Assembly: GCF_018219155.1 (NCBI RefSeq)
Contig: NZ_CP056123.1
Coordinates: forward strand, 1,559,505 to 1,623,504
Direction of reading: 5' to 3'
DNA length: 64,000 bases
From: Moritella sp. 24
GTDB taxonomy: Bacteria; Pseudomonadota; Gammaproteobacteria; Enterobacterales; Moritellaceae
The notes beneath the pieces are model-generated. The model did not search any database and had not been told where the DNA came from. It saw nothing but the letters and a program-made list of their open reading frames with translations. Below, piece by piece: positions 17,773-25,350 of this stretch. The stretch's first letter is position 1. Each line of letters starts with the position of its first letter. Made by a program: the position numbers and the translations under genes.

Positions 17773-18111
17773 CTATAAATCAAGATACATCAATACAGGG
17801 ATAAGTAGGATATTAAGTGCAATGAAGTAGGTTGCCAAGGTGAATACTTTTTTAACCTTATTACAGCGATAGATAAAATACTCATCAAAATGATGCAAAT
17901 GTTCATCACGACGAATGTAATGAAATAGTTGCATTTGCTTTGTATAGTTACCCTCAGTACTAAAGAATACACGTCCATTCACACGCTGGTAGAGTAGCGG
18001 ATCGATATCTTTCATTCTATACAGTAAGCAGCGTAATGAGGACACTGCTCGTGCGACATTAATTAGAGTAATAATAGAGAATGCGATAAAAATTAGATCA
18101 CTATTATTCAT
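17773..18111 (-). CDS. uspB: Universal stress protein B
   Basis: 112 residues, the same length as E. coli UspB (111). It has an N-terminal TM helix, the hallmark NVARAVSSLRCLLYRMKDIDPLLYQRVNGRVFF motif (E. coli: ARYFSSLRALL..LRNCDPLLYQYVDGGGFF), a basic-rich middle (FHYIRRDEHLHHFDEYFIYRCNKVKK) and a C-terminal TM helix. It is an inner-membrane stationary-phase / sigma-S stress protein of unknown molecular role, linked to ethanol tolerance in E. coli. Here it is not beside uspA. A good SD (GAGG) lies just before the ATG. Confidence 0.85.
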   Translation of the reverse strand: MNNSDLIFIAFSIITLINVARAVSSLRCLLYRMKDIDPLLYQRVNGRVFFSTEGNYTKQMQLFHYIRRDEHLHHFDEYFIYRCNKVKKVFTLATYFIALNILLIPVLMYLDL

Positions 18112-18529
18112 ACTATCTCCTCAGTGACTATTTTCACTGTACCTAACTGATAATCCACCTTACTTTAATGAGTTTAATATATATTCTAGTTTTCGGTAGC
18201 CAGAAACTAGAAATATCACTTAAGGGTACTATTTACGGTCAGTAATAGGCATTTCAAATCTTTGAATTTTCTATCGAATCATTAAAAATAATACATTAGA
18301 TAAACTAATGCAAGCGGACGTAAAAAAGTAAGGTGTAAATACACTATTATTACTTGCTATGTTGTTTTTTCAAGACTATCATCTCGCCCGAAATGCAGAG
18401 TAAGATATCGCGTATATGGATTTAGCCTGTCACCCATCTTTTCATTATCAATCCAATAGAGTTTAACTCTAATAACTACGTTGTTTAGTCATAAACATCG
18501 ATTTTTTATTCATATACTATTACGAGGGT
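18112..18529. other. 418-bp divergent intergenic region (uspB / emrD)
   Basis: It contains an imperfect hairpin at 18183-18214 (arms TTCTAGTTT / AAACTAGAA) in the uspB upstream region and otherwise AT-rich sequence expected to hold the two divergent promoters. No operator or RNA family recognised. Confidence 0.5.
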
Positions 18530-19750
18530 ATGGTTGTGCTACAACAATCGTCTTCTGCCAATATGGCAAAGTTACTATTTCTAATTATAATACTGACTGC
18601 TGTCGGTCAAATGACACAAACAATGTATGTGCCATCGATTGCAGCAATGGCCACAGATTTTGCTGTTCAACCTACGTATTTGCAGGCCGTTATGGCAGCG
18701 TATTTGATCCCGTATGGATTATCACAGTTTATCTATGGTCCACTCTCTGATCGCATTGGTCGACGACCAGTGATCATGATGGGCATGATGATATTTATGC
18801 TTGGTACGTTAGCGGCTTTATTTGCACCATCGTTCGAACTTTTTCTATTAGCGAGCTTTATCCAAGGGTCTGGTACAGGTTGTGCTGGCGCTATGTCACG
18901 TACGGTCACGCGTGATTGTTATGATGGTGCGGCCTTACACAGAGCAAATAGTTTAGTGAGTATGGGGGTTATTTTTTCGCCATTACTTGCGCCTGTTATT
19001 GGTGGTTACTTATCAATGGCATTTGATTGGCAGGCAAGTTATGTTTTTCTACTGATCTTTGGTGCTTTGGTGACGTTATCGATGTTCACTATGTTTGATG
19101 AAACATTACCTAAAGAAAATCGCCGTCATGAACGAGTTTGGACAAGTTATAGCTATGTATTGAGTAACCGTCAATTCCAAGGCTATATATTTTGTTTGAT
19201 CGCGACATTTGCTGGTATTGCAGTATTTGAAGCCGCAGCTGGGGTATTATTGGGCAGTGTCTTAAAATTAGATCCAACAACAATAAGCTGGTTGTTTGTA
19301 TTACCTTTACCGGGGTATTTATTAGGTGCATGGTTGTCTGCAACGCTATCTGCACGTATCGGTCAACGCAACCTGTTTAATGTTGGCATGGCAACGCTGA
19401 TCATTGGAGCATTGATTATCTTTATTCCGGGAATGGCTGGATTGGTGACTGTGGTCTCTCTGATTGGAGGTGGCTTTGTTTCATTTATTGGTGCTGGGAT
19501 CATATTTCCGGCAGCGACAACTGCTGCAATTCAACCTTTTCCTCATCATGCTGGTACGGCGGGGGCGTTATTGGGCGGTATGCAAAACTTAGGTGCCGGA
19601 CTTGTGACCTTATCAGCCTCGTTAATGGGGGCGAAAGACCAATTTAACTTGGGCTCTGTCATGCTGGTGGCTGCTATCTTAGTGGTTATTAGTATTTTAT
19701 GGGTTCGTCGTCGTTTCTCTAACGATGCAGCAATGACGCCTAGTTTGTAA
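18530..19750 (+). CDS. emrD: Multidrug efflux MFS transporter EmrD
   Basis: 406 residues, 12 predicted TM helices, DHA1 family. Very close to E. coli EmrD in the first helix (TAVGQMTQTMYVPSIAAMA), the motif A loop YGPLSDRIGRRPVI, motif C-like SPLLAPVIGGYLS, and FPHHAGTAGALLGGMQNLGAG. It exports uncouplers and detergents or similar amphipaths by proton antiport across the inner membrane. Monocistronic; followed by a duplicated 14-bp segment that includes the stop codon and a bidirectional hairpin. SD-like GAGGG is found 5 nt before the ATG. Confidence 0.9.
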   Translation: MVVLQQSSSANMAKLLFLIIILTAVGQMTQTMYVPSIAAMATDFAVQPTYLQAVMAAYLIPYGLSQFIYGPLSDRIGRRPVIMMGMMIFMLGTLAALFAPSFELFLLASFIQGSGTGCAGAMSRTVTRDCYDGAALHRANSLVSMGVIFSPLLAPVIGGYLSMAFDWQASYVFLLIFGALVTLSMFTMFDETLPKENRRHERVWTSYSYVLSNRQFQGYIFCLIATFAGIAVFEAAAGVLLGSVLKLDPTTISWLFVLPLPGYLLGAWLSATLSARIGQRNLFNVGMATLIIGALIIFIPGMAGLVTVVSLIGGGFVSFIGAGIIFPAATTAAIQPFPHHAGTAGALLGGMQNLGAGLVTLSASLMGAKDQFNLGSVMLVAAILVVISILWVRRRFSNDAAMTPSL

Positions 19751-19770
19751 TAGATAGTTTGTAATAGATA
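19743..19770. repeat. 14-bp tandem duplication across the emrD stop
   Basis: GTTTGTAATAGATA occurs twice in direct tandem, followed by GTTTATAA. The first copy carries the emrD TAA. Confidence 0.85.
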
Positions 19771-19813
19771 GTTTATAACGGCTAGCTTGTATCGAGATTT
19801 GGATATAGATAGT

Positions 19814-19835
19814 GCGGGAACAAGGTTGTTCCCGC
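19814..19835. terminator. Bidirectional hairpin between emrD and a small convergent gene
   Basis: Perfect 10-bp inverted repeat GCGGGAACAA / TTGTTCCCGC with a very short loop. Placed between convergent stops. There is no strong U-tract, so termination is inferred from its position and stability. Confidence 0.6.
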
Positions 19836-19840
19836 CTAAA

Positions 19841-20056
19841 TTAGTGATTGTGTTGTCGGTAATGGGGATCAGTCCAACAACGAGGTAGTTCTTCACCTGA
19901 TAGGAAGAGTAAATCTGACTTATTAAACGATTCAGGATCTTGCTGTTCTTCACCAACTTGATAACGACCTAATACTGTATTATGAAATAGATTAGTAAGA
20001 TCATCTTGTCCTATCACCTCTATCATATCGTTATTGCCTCTATGCTTAAAAAACAT
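19841..20056 (-). CDS. Small conserved acidic protein of unknown function
   Basis: 71 residues from ATG 20056, chosen because GGAG lies 6 nt upstream; the longer GTG-initiated form would include that SD in its own coding sequence. It starts MFFKHRGNNDMIEVIGQDDL and ends in ...GEELPRCWTDPHYRQ. Mixed charged and aromatic residues, no TM or signal peptide. The pattern looks like a compact conserved gammaproteobacterial protein, possibly related to small Vibrio proteins of unknown function. It lies in tandem before the NifW-like gene (51-bp gap, same strand), which is probably upstream in the same transcript. Confidence 0.6.
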   Translation of the reverse strand: MFFKHRGNNDMIEVIGQDDLTNLFHNTVLGRYQVGEEQQDPESFNKSDLLFLSGEELPRCWTDPHYRQHNH

Positions 20057-20107
20057 GACTAGCTCCACTTATTAGTTGATTGATACTAGTAAAGTATAGC
20101 TTGCAAG

Positions 20108-20401
20108 TTAACGCCTTTCACAAGAAGTACAGCCGCGACAAGCGGAACGTGTTTTGCTAGTCCGATCTAATCGTCCACGTTGAACCTTACAATACGCATT
20201 CTTTAAGCAGCGACGATAATCAAACCAATCTTCTGGTTTTGTTAATATGACATAGCCATTAAATCGCTTAAGTAGATCGCTTTGCCACTCATGAATTAAT
20301 CCACTATCGAAGCCGATATCAAAAAAATCTAATAACGCGGAAACACTGTTTAATTGTTTTATTTTATCTTCAATAGTCATGATCTGTTTTGTTGTTTGCA
20401 T
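20108..20401 (-). CDS. NifW-like protein
   Basis: 97 residues. The core KQLNSVSALLDFFDIGFDSG...LLKRFNGYV matches the NifW (nitrogenase-stabilising/protective) pattern L.S.EDFLDFFG..YD......RLHILKRFN.YL. The C-terminus differs, with a Cys-rich tail (CRGCTSCERR) that could bind metal or take part in redox chemistry. No nif genes occur in this window, so a nitrogenase role is not supported; NifW-like proteins also occur in marine bacteria that do not fix nitrogen. Its 5' side has a 21-bp tandem duplication and the divergent Fur-controlled sodN operon. Start could be ATG 20401 or the internal ATG 20380. Confidence 0.6.
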   Translation of the reverse strand: MQTTKQIMTIEDKIKQLNSVSALLDFFDIGFDSGLIHEWQSDLLKRFNGYVILTKPEDWFDYRRCLKNAYCKVQRGRLDRTSKTRSACRGCTSCERR

Positions 20402-20435
20402 GGTTTTTTTTGTATTTTTAAAAATAGAAAGGGGG

Positions 20436-20477
20436 TTAATAACAGTTATAACGCATTTAATAACAGTTATAACGCAT
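20436..20477. repeat. Perfect 21-bp tandem duplication
   Basis: TTAATAACAGTTATAACGCAT occurs twice in tandem, in the shared upstream region of the NifW-like gene and the sodN operon. Each unit contains the palindrome-like AACAGTT / ATAACG portion, so an operator could have been duplicated. Confidence 0.9.
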
Positions 20478-20612
20478 TTAATGATGCTGATTTTCTCACT
20501 TCTCTATTTCTGCGTAAATCGAAACTAACGATTTGATTGCAGTGGATCAAGTAAGTATGGTTTTTTATATTTTGCATAAATATCTCTTTACATCGTAAAT
20601 GAATTGAAATAT

Positions 20613-20633
20613 AAATGAGACTTATTATCATTT
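20613..20633. promoter_or_regulatory. Fur box upstream of the sodN operon
   Basis: AAATGAGACTTATTATCATTT shows the Fur inverted-repeat pattern (AATGAGA ... TATCATT). It lies about 34 bp before the start of the first gene of the operon and would repress it when iron is sufficient. Confidence 0.75.
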
Positions 20634-20666
20634 AGGTGTAATTAATCACAATTAAACAGGATGTTT

Positions 20667-20876
20667 ATGACTCAATCTCTCACCGTAAATAAAGTATTAA
20701 CTACTTTAACCCTTACTCTAGCCAGTCCGTTGGTTTTGGCACATTCAGGACATGATCACAGTGATCCGTTATCTGGATTAATTCATCTCACTTGGATTGC
20801 ACCAATTGTATTAGCGGCTGGATATGCAGCGATTGTTATTCGTCGTGCTAATCGTAACAAAACAACAAAAAAGTAG
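20667..20876 (+). CDS. Small His-containing membrane protein, paralogue of 30923-31135
   Basis: 69 residues from ATG 20667 (CAGG spaced 6 nt; the ATG at 20661 abuts that SD). N-terminal signal or TM segment (NKVLTTLTLTLASPLVLA), then a His/Asp motif HSGHDHSDP facing the periplasm, a second TM helix (LTWIAPIVLAAGYAAIVI) and a cytosolic basic end RRANRNKTTKK. The His cluster after a cleavable leader resembles the metal-collecting N-termini of HupE/UreJ and CbiM-type nickel or cobalt proteins. First gene of the Fur-controlled unit with sodN (9 bp downstream). A role in supplying nickel to NiSOD is attractive but inferred. The paralogue shares the IAVxxRRANR end. Confidence 0.7.
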   Translation: MTQSLTVNKVLTTLTLTLASPLVLAHSGHDHSDPLSGLIHLTWIAPIVLAAGYAAIVIRRANRNKTTKK

Positions 20877-20885
20877 GGGAAATAT

Positions 20886-21389
20886 ATGTTATTCAAACTT
20901 GTTTCAGCGATGGATAAGAAACTGTCATTTAGCCAAGTATCGGCCCATTGTGATATTCCATGTAAGATTTATGATCCAATCTCGGCACAGTTAGCTGTTC
21001 TCACTATGATACGTATGGTTGATTTGTTAGATGAATTTGGCTGCAAAGATTCGTTTAGTTTAAATGATCAAGCGCAATTTAGTCGTTTGATCACCGAAAA
21101 AGAAGTACATGGTTTAAAAGTTAAAGAAGAAATTAGGGTTATTTGGGGCGACTATATTAAACAACCGCAATTGGACCAGTTTCCAGAGTTACACGCACTG
21201 ACACACAGTATTATGCTTGCGGCATCAAAAGCGAAGCAACATATTGATAAAGAGGCGACGTTGGATTTACTGGAAAAAGTAAATCGATTTGCTGAAATAT
21301 TTTGGGCAACAAAAGGCATCGATACCTTTACTGCCACATCGCCATATCCGCCAGCACAACAACTTATTTATCCAAAGCTAGATTGTTAG
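20886..21389 (+). CDS. sodN: Nickel superoxide dismutase precursor
   Basis: 167 residues. The Ni-hook HCDIPCKIYDP begins at residue 21; after removal of a 20-residue propeptide ending VSA, His1, Cys2 and Cys6 ligate nickel. The rest matches the NiSOD four-helix bundle: I.V.WGDYIKQPQLDQFPELHALTHSIMLAASKAK and a terminal LEKVNRFAEIFWATK. It dismutates superoxide without iron or manganese. The family average (mature ~120) is exceeded by a C-terminal extension of ~20 residues (GIDTFTATSPYPPAQQ). SD AGGGGAA precedes the ATG. It sits between the small His protein and its maturation protease, under a Fur box. Confidence 0.93.
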   Translation: MLFKLVSAMDKKLSFSQVSAHCDIPCKIYDPISAQLAVLTMIRMVDLLDEFGCKDSFSLNDQAQFSRLITEKEVHGLKVKEEIRVIWGDYIKQPQLDQFPELHALTHSIMLAASKAKQHIDKEATLDLLEKVNRFAEIFWATKGIDTFTATSPYPPAQQLIYPKLDC

Positions 21390-21691
21390 GTTTTCATATT
21401 AGCCGAGTGCGGGGAACAAGTATGTCACCTTGTATCCCCGAAGGAAGTTATGTGCTGGTTAATGGCTGGCTTTCCTTGTTATCAGTAAAGCCAGAACAGA
21501 TTATTAAAGTTCGTCATACGCGTTATGGCGACATAATAAAAACCCTTGATCATATTGATGAACAAGGGTTTTTATGGTTACGTGGAGAGCATGAAAGTAG
21601 TGTATCTATGCTTGAAATGGGGCCTGTCAGTCAGTATCAATTGATTGGTGTTGTTTGGTTTATTATCAAACCTCGCATTAGAAATAATTAA
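21383..21691 (+). CDS. sodX: NiSOD maturation protease (S26 signal-peptidase-like, SodX)
   Basis: About 102 residues if translation starts at TTG 21383, which overlaps the sodN stop; an ATG at 21302 would add 27 residues of unusual composition read out of frame inside sodN. The family signature VRGTSMSPCIPEGSYVLVN supplies the catalytic Ser, and HTRYGDIIKTLDH the Lys region. WLRGEHESS corresponds to the S26 box E. SodX homologues remove the NiSOD leader so that His1 becomes the free N-terminus. Gene order sodN-sodX is the one usually found. It lacks the long TM anchor of housekeeping LepB, except for a hydrophobic end (LIGVVWFIIKPRI). Confidence 0.85.
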   Translation: MLGFHISRVRGTSMSPCIPEGSYVLVNGWLSLLSVKPEQIIKVRHTRYGDIIKTLDHIDEQGFLWLRGEHESSVSMLEMGPVSQYQLIGVVWFIIKPRIRNN

Positions 21692-21710
21692 ATGATAATA
21701 ATTCTCATTT
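21690..21710. promoter_or_regulatory. Fur box upstream of sitABCD
   Basis: AAATGATAATAATTCTCATTT fits the 19-bp Fur consensus. It overlaps the sodX stop codon and lies just before a TTGAGA-17-TAGTAT promoter candidate. Confidence 0.8.
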
Positions 21711-21713
21711 GTA

Positions 21714-21742
21714 TTGAGATGTTTTTTATTCCTTGTTAGTAT
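21714..21742 (+). promoter_or_regulatory. sitA: Candidate sitA promoter
   Basis: TTGAGA (21714-21719), 17-bp spacer, TAGTAT (21737-21742). The Fur box ends 4 bp before the -35, so bound Fur would block polymerase. Confidence 0.5.
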
Positions 21743-21774
21743 TGTCTGCATAGGATCAATATTAACAAGGAATA
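21727..21774 (+). promoter_or_regulatory. Long palindrome spanning the sitA promoter and ribosome-binding site
   Basis: TATTCCTTGTTAGTATTG and CAATATTAACAAGGAATA form an 18-bp inverted repeat with one G-U-type mismatch around a 12-nt centre. The right arm contains the AAGGAA Shine-Dalgarno 4 nt before the ATG of sitA, and the left arm contains the proposed -10. It could be an operator at DNA level (e.g. for MntR/Mur-like control) or an RNA hairpin hiding the RBS. Confidence 0.75.
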
Positions 21775-21777
21775 AAC

Positions 21778-22695
21778 ATGCTCTATCAGTTTCGTTTTAC
21801 AACATCACTATTACTTTTCTTCTCATTTATTTTATCTACCACAGTTTGGGCTGGTTCGTCTTCAACAGTGGCAAAGCCATTTAAAGTTGTTACTACGTTC
21901 ACCGTGATTGCTGATATGGCTAGAAACGTTGCTGGCGATGCTGCGATTGTGACTTCAATAACCAAACCAGATGCTGAAATTCATAACTATCAAACCACAC
22001 CAGGTGATATTCGTCGTGCACAAGGTGCTGATTTAATCATTTATAACGGTTTAAACCTCGAGTTATGGTTTGATAAATTTTTCCATAATCTACGCGATGT
22101 GCCTAGTGTTGTTGTGACGAAGGGGATAGTGCCGATGGGTATTTCTCAAGGTCCATATTCAGGTAAACCGAATCCACATGCTTGGATGTCTGCGTCTAAT
22201 GCGTTGGTTTACGTAGAGAATATACGTCAAGCATTAGTTAAACATGACAGTGAAAATGCTGCTGTTTATAACAAAAATGCAAAAAATTACAGTGCGCAGA
22301 TCCTTGCGGCTGTTGAACCATTTAAGCAACAAATTGCAGCGGTACCAAAATCTAAGCGCTGGCTGGTGAGTAGTGAAGGTGCATTCAGTTACTTGACGCG
22401 AGATTACGATTTGCAAGAGTTATACCTTTGGCCAATTAATGCGGATGCACAAGGGACGCCTCAACAGGTACGTAAAGTTATTGATGAGGTGAAAGCCAAT
22501 AATATTGTCGCCATCTTTAGTGAAAGCACTGTGTCTGCCCGACCTGCGCAGCAAGTCGCACGTGAAACGGGTAGTCGTTATGCGGGTGTATTATATGTTG
22601 ATTCATTAAGTGCGATTGATGGACCAGTGCCCACTTACATTGATTTGCTTAAGGTGACATTAAGTACGATAGCAAAAGGACTAAATCAATCATGA
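21778..22695 (+). CDS. sitA: Mn/Fe ABC transporter, periplasmic binding protein
   Basis: 305 residues with a signal peptide ([15 protein letters not shown]). Cluster A-I solute-binding protein of the SitA/YfeA/PsaA type; the likely metal ligands are His in [10 protein letters not shown], His in PNPHAWMS, Glu in IFSESTVS and Asp in LYVDSLS. The [23 protein letters not shown] stretch is typical of SitA/YfeA rather than of ZnuA, which has a long His-rich loop missing here. It captures Mn(II) and/or Fe(II) in the periplasm for SitBCD. First gene of sitABCD, overlapping sitB by 4 nt; preceded by a Fur box. Confidence 0.88.
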   Translation: MLYQFRFTTSLLLFFSFILSTTVWAGSSSTVAKPFKVVTTFTVIADMARNVAGDAAIVTSITKPDAEIHNYQTTPGDIRRAQGADLIIYNGLNLELWFDKFFHNLRDVPSVVVTKGIVPMGISQGPYSGKPNPHAWMSASNALVYVENIRQALVKHDSENAAVYNKNAKNYSAQILAAVEPFKQQIAAVPKSKRWLVSSEGAFSYLTRDYDLQELYLWPINADAQGTPQQVRKVIDEVKANNIVAIFSESTVSARPAQQVARETGSRYAGVLYVDSLSAIDGPVPTYIDLLKVTLSTIAKGLNQS

Positions 22696-23546
22696 TGGGA
22701 TTAGAAGTAAATGATATTAGTGTGACTTATCGCAATGGTCATACTGCATTATTTAATGCCAGTTTTAGTTTACCTAAGGGCTCGATTACTGCGCTGGTGG
22801 GTATCAATGGCAGTGGTAAATCAACCTTGTTTAAAGCCATTATGGGGTTTGTTACCTTGGCTAAGGGCTCTGTTAATATTTTAGATTTACCCGTGAAGAA
22901 GGCATTAAAAAGCAACTTAGTCGCTTATGTGCCACAAAGCGAAGAGATTGATTGGAATTTCCCTATCTTGGTCAAAGATGTCGTGATGATGGGACGTTAT
23001 GGGCACATGAATATGTTGCGTATGGCAAAAACAAATGATCATGACAAGGTCGATATGGCACTTGAACGTGTCAACATGAGCGAATTTAAACACCGTCAAA
23101 TTGGCGAACTATCTGGCGGTCAGAAAAAGAGGGTGTTCCTCGCGCGAGCTTTGGCACAAGAGAGCCAAGTTATTTTACTTGATGAACCTTTTACTGGTGT
23201 TGATGTAAAAACGGAAGAGCAGATCATGGCACTACTACGTGAATTACGCGCAGAAGGTAAAGTGATCTTAGTATCAACCCATAACCTAGGCAGTGTGCCG
23301 GAATTTTGTGATAGAACGGTATTAATTAATCGCACGATATTAGGTGCAGGGTTAACGAGTGAAATATTTACTCAAGACAACCTGCAAAAAACGTTTGGAG
23401 GTGTATTACGCCATTTCATTCTTGCTGGCGATGAGTTACACGACGATGATGATGCAAGGCAGGTAACAGTGTTATCTGATCACGAACGCCCTGTTGTGCT
23501 TTACGGTGAGGATGAACAAACCCCTTTGGTGAGAGAACGATGCTAG
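22692..23546 (+). CDS. sitB: Mn/Fe ABC transporter, ATPase
   Basis: 284 residues. Walker [15 protein letters not shown]-loop [12 protein letters not shown] (the W-N-F-P after the Q-loop is a feature of metal-type ABC ATPases), signature [17 protein letters not shown], Walker [13 protein letters not shown] and switch His in STHNLG. A C-terminal acidic/His tail ([15 protein letters not shown]) of about 30 residues extends beyond the usual domain. It powers the SitCD permease. ATG overlaps the end of sitA and its own end overlaps sitC by 7 nt. Confidence 0.9.
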   Translation: MMGLEVNDISVTYRNGHTALFNASFSLPKGSITALVGINGSGKSTLFKAIMGFVTLAKGSVNILDLPVKKALKSNLVAYVPQSEEIDWNFPILVKDVVMMGRYGHMNMLRMAKTNDHDKVDMALERVNMSEFKHRQIGELSGGQKKRVFLARALAQESQVILLDEPFTGVDVKTEEQIMALLRELRAEGKVILVSTHNLGSVPEFCDRTVLINRTILGAGLTSEIFTQDNLQKTFGGVLRHFILAGDELHDDDDARQVTVLSDHERPVVLYGEDEQTPLVRERC

Positions 23547-24430
23547 ATTCATTATTAATGCCGTTTAGCTATGGGTATATGGTTAATGCCATTTTTATTA
23601 GTGCGCTGGTTGGTGGTGTTTGCGCTTTTCTCTCTGCGTATTTGATGCTTAAAGGCTGGTCATTAATTGGCGATGCATTATCACATTCTATTGTACCCGG
23701 TGTCGCTGCAGCGTATATGTTGGGCTTACCTTTTGCGTTGGGGGCATTTTTCTCTGGAGGATTGGCTGCGACGACTATGTTGTTTTTGAACCAACGTACA
23801 AAATTAAAAGAAGACGCCATTATTGGTTTAATCTTTACGTCATTTTTTGGTCTAGGCCTGTTTATGGTATCGCTGGCACCGACATCTGTGAATATTCAAA
23901 CCATCGTTTTAGGTAATATCTTGGCGATCACCCCTGAGGATACTGTACAGCTACTCCTTATCGCGGGTATTTCACTGTTTGTATTAATACTGAAATGGAA
24001 AGACTTAATGGTGGTATTTTTTGATGAAAACCATGCTCGTAGCATTGGCTTAAATCCACACGCATTAAAGATCCTATTTTTTACGTTACTCAGTGCGTGC
24101 ACTGTTGCTGCATTGCAAACGGTGGGTGCATTTTTAGTGATTGCAATGGTGGTGACTCCAGGGGCTACAGCCTACTTATTAAGTGACCGATTTTCTCGGG
24201 TCATTATCTACAGTGTGCTTATTGGTGCGACAAGTTCGTTTGTGGGTGCTTACCTTAGTTACTTTATTGATGGTGCTACAGGGGGAATCATTGTGGTGTT
24301 ACAGGCCATCGTATTTATGATTGCGTTTGTATTTGCCCCTAAGCATGGTTATCTGGCTTCAAGGTTTAAGGCGAGACAAACATTGGCTAGCAATGCGCTT
24401 TTAAACCCTATATCTGAAAACAAATCTTGA
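23540..24430 (+). CDS. sitC: Mn/Fe ABC transporter, permease
   Basis: 296 residues, 8-9 TM helices, ABC-3 family. The conserved start [48 protein letters not shown] and the coupling and core segments [10 protein letters not shown] and [23 protein letters not shown] are plain. It forms the membrane channel with SitD. Overlaps sitB by 7 nt and sitD follows within 15 nt. Confidence 0.9.
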   Translation: MLDSLLMPFSYGYMVNAIFISALVGGVCAFLSAYLMLKGWSLIGDALSHSIVPGVAAAYMLGLPFALGAFFSGGLAATTMLFLNQRTKLKEDAIIGLIFTSFFGLGLFMVSLAPTSVNIQTIVLGNILAITPEDTVQLLLIAGISLFVLILKWKDLMVVFFDENHARSIGLNPHALKILFFTLLSACTVAALQTVGAFLVIAMVVTPGATAYLLSDRFSRVIIYSVLIGATSSFVGAYLSYFIDGATGGIIVVLQAIVFMIAFVFAPKHGYLASRFKARQTLASNALLNPISENKS

Positions 24431-24444
24431 TAGACAAGGAAGCT

Positions 24445-25350
24445 ATGATGATTACATTACTCGATTCGTTATCTGAAACAATTTTAAACGTTGTATTAGA
24501 GCCTTTCTCATTTACTTTTATGCAACAAGCGTTCGTTATTGTGATGTTAGTTGCTATACCCACGGCGTTGCTGTCGTGTTTTTTGGTATTAAAAGGCTGG
24601 TCCTTAATGGGTGATGCTATTTCTCATTCTGTTTTACCGGGGGTTGTTATTGCTTACGTTCTCGCGATCCCCTATGTGATAGGTGCATTTGTAGCGGGGA
24701 TGTTTTGTGCACTTGCAACGGGTTTTATTAAGGACAATAGCCGCCTGAAAGAAGACACCGTCATGGGGGTGGTATTTTCGAGTATGTTTGGTTTAGGTTT
24801 GGTATTGATGACTAAAATTGAATCGGGAGTGCATTTAGATCATATCCTTTTCGGTGACGTGCTTGGTGTTACGTGGAGTGACATATTAGAGGTTAGTTTT
24901 ATTGCCTTTTTGGTGGTTGCCTTTATGTTGATTAAGGGGAAAGATTTACTGGTATTCGTATTTGATCATCAACATGCGAAAGCGATTGGACTGCCGACTG
25001 GCATTCTTCATTATGGTTTGTTATCGCTTTTGTCATTGACTATCGTTTGTGCGCTGAAAGCAGTTGGGATGATTTTGGTTATTGCGATGCTCATTGCGCC
25101 GGGAGCCATTGCATTTTTACTGACGCGTAAGTTTCAAAGTATGTTGTTCGTTGCCTTGCTGATCTCGTTATCGACGTCATTTTTTGGGGTTTACTTAAGC
25201 TTTTACCTTGATAGTGCACCTGCTCCCACGATCATTATGCTGCTAAGTATCACCTTTATTTTGGTGTTTATTTATAGCAGTTACCAAGCGAAGGTAACTG
25301 CATCAAAATATCTACAGAGTGACGATGTGGCGGAGCTAAGCTGTTTGTAA
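24445..25350 (+). CDS. sitD: Mn/Fe ABC transporter, second permease
   Basis: About 301 residues from ATG 24445 (AAGGAAG lies just upstream; ATG 24448 is equally possible, while a TTG start at 24427 would include the SD). Same ABC-3 fold as sitC: LVLKGWSLMGDAISHSVLPGVV, GVVFSSMFGLGLVLMTKI, FGDVLGVTWSD, VGMILVIAMLIAPGAIAFLLTRKF. SitC and SitD make a heterodimeric pore, as in Sit/Yfe systems. The stop overlaps by 15 bp the 3' end of the convergent methyltransferase gene. Confidence 0.9.
   Translation: MMITLLDSLSETILNVVLEPFSFTFMQQAFVIVMLVAIPTALLSCFLVLKGWSLMGDAISHSVLPGVVIAYVLAIPYVIGAFVAGMFCALATGFIKDNSRLKEDTVMGVVFSSMFGLGLVLMTKIESGVHLDHILFGDVLGVTWSDILEVSFIAFLVVAFMLIKGKDLLVFVFDHQHAKAIGLPTGILHYGLLSLLSLTIVCALKAVGMILVIAMLIAPGAIAFLLTRKFQSMLFVALLISLSTSFFGVYLSFYLDSAPAPTIIMLLSITFILVFIYSSYQAKVTASKYLQSDDVAELSCL

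Noticed and set aside
19546-19956. 136-residue minus-strand frame at the emrD end
   Set aside because: It runs through the emrD coding region, the 14-bp duplication and a hairpin; no motif and no RBS.
20108-20401. Part of a nitrogen-fixation cluster
   Set aside because: No nifHDK or other nif genes in 64 kb; a NifW-like protein alone does not imply nitrogenase.
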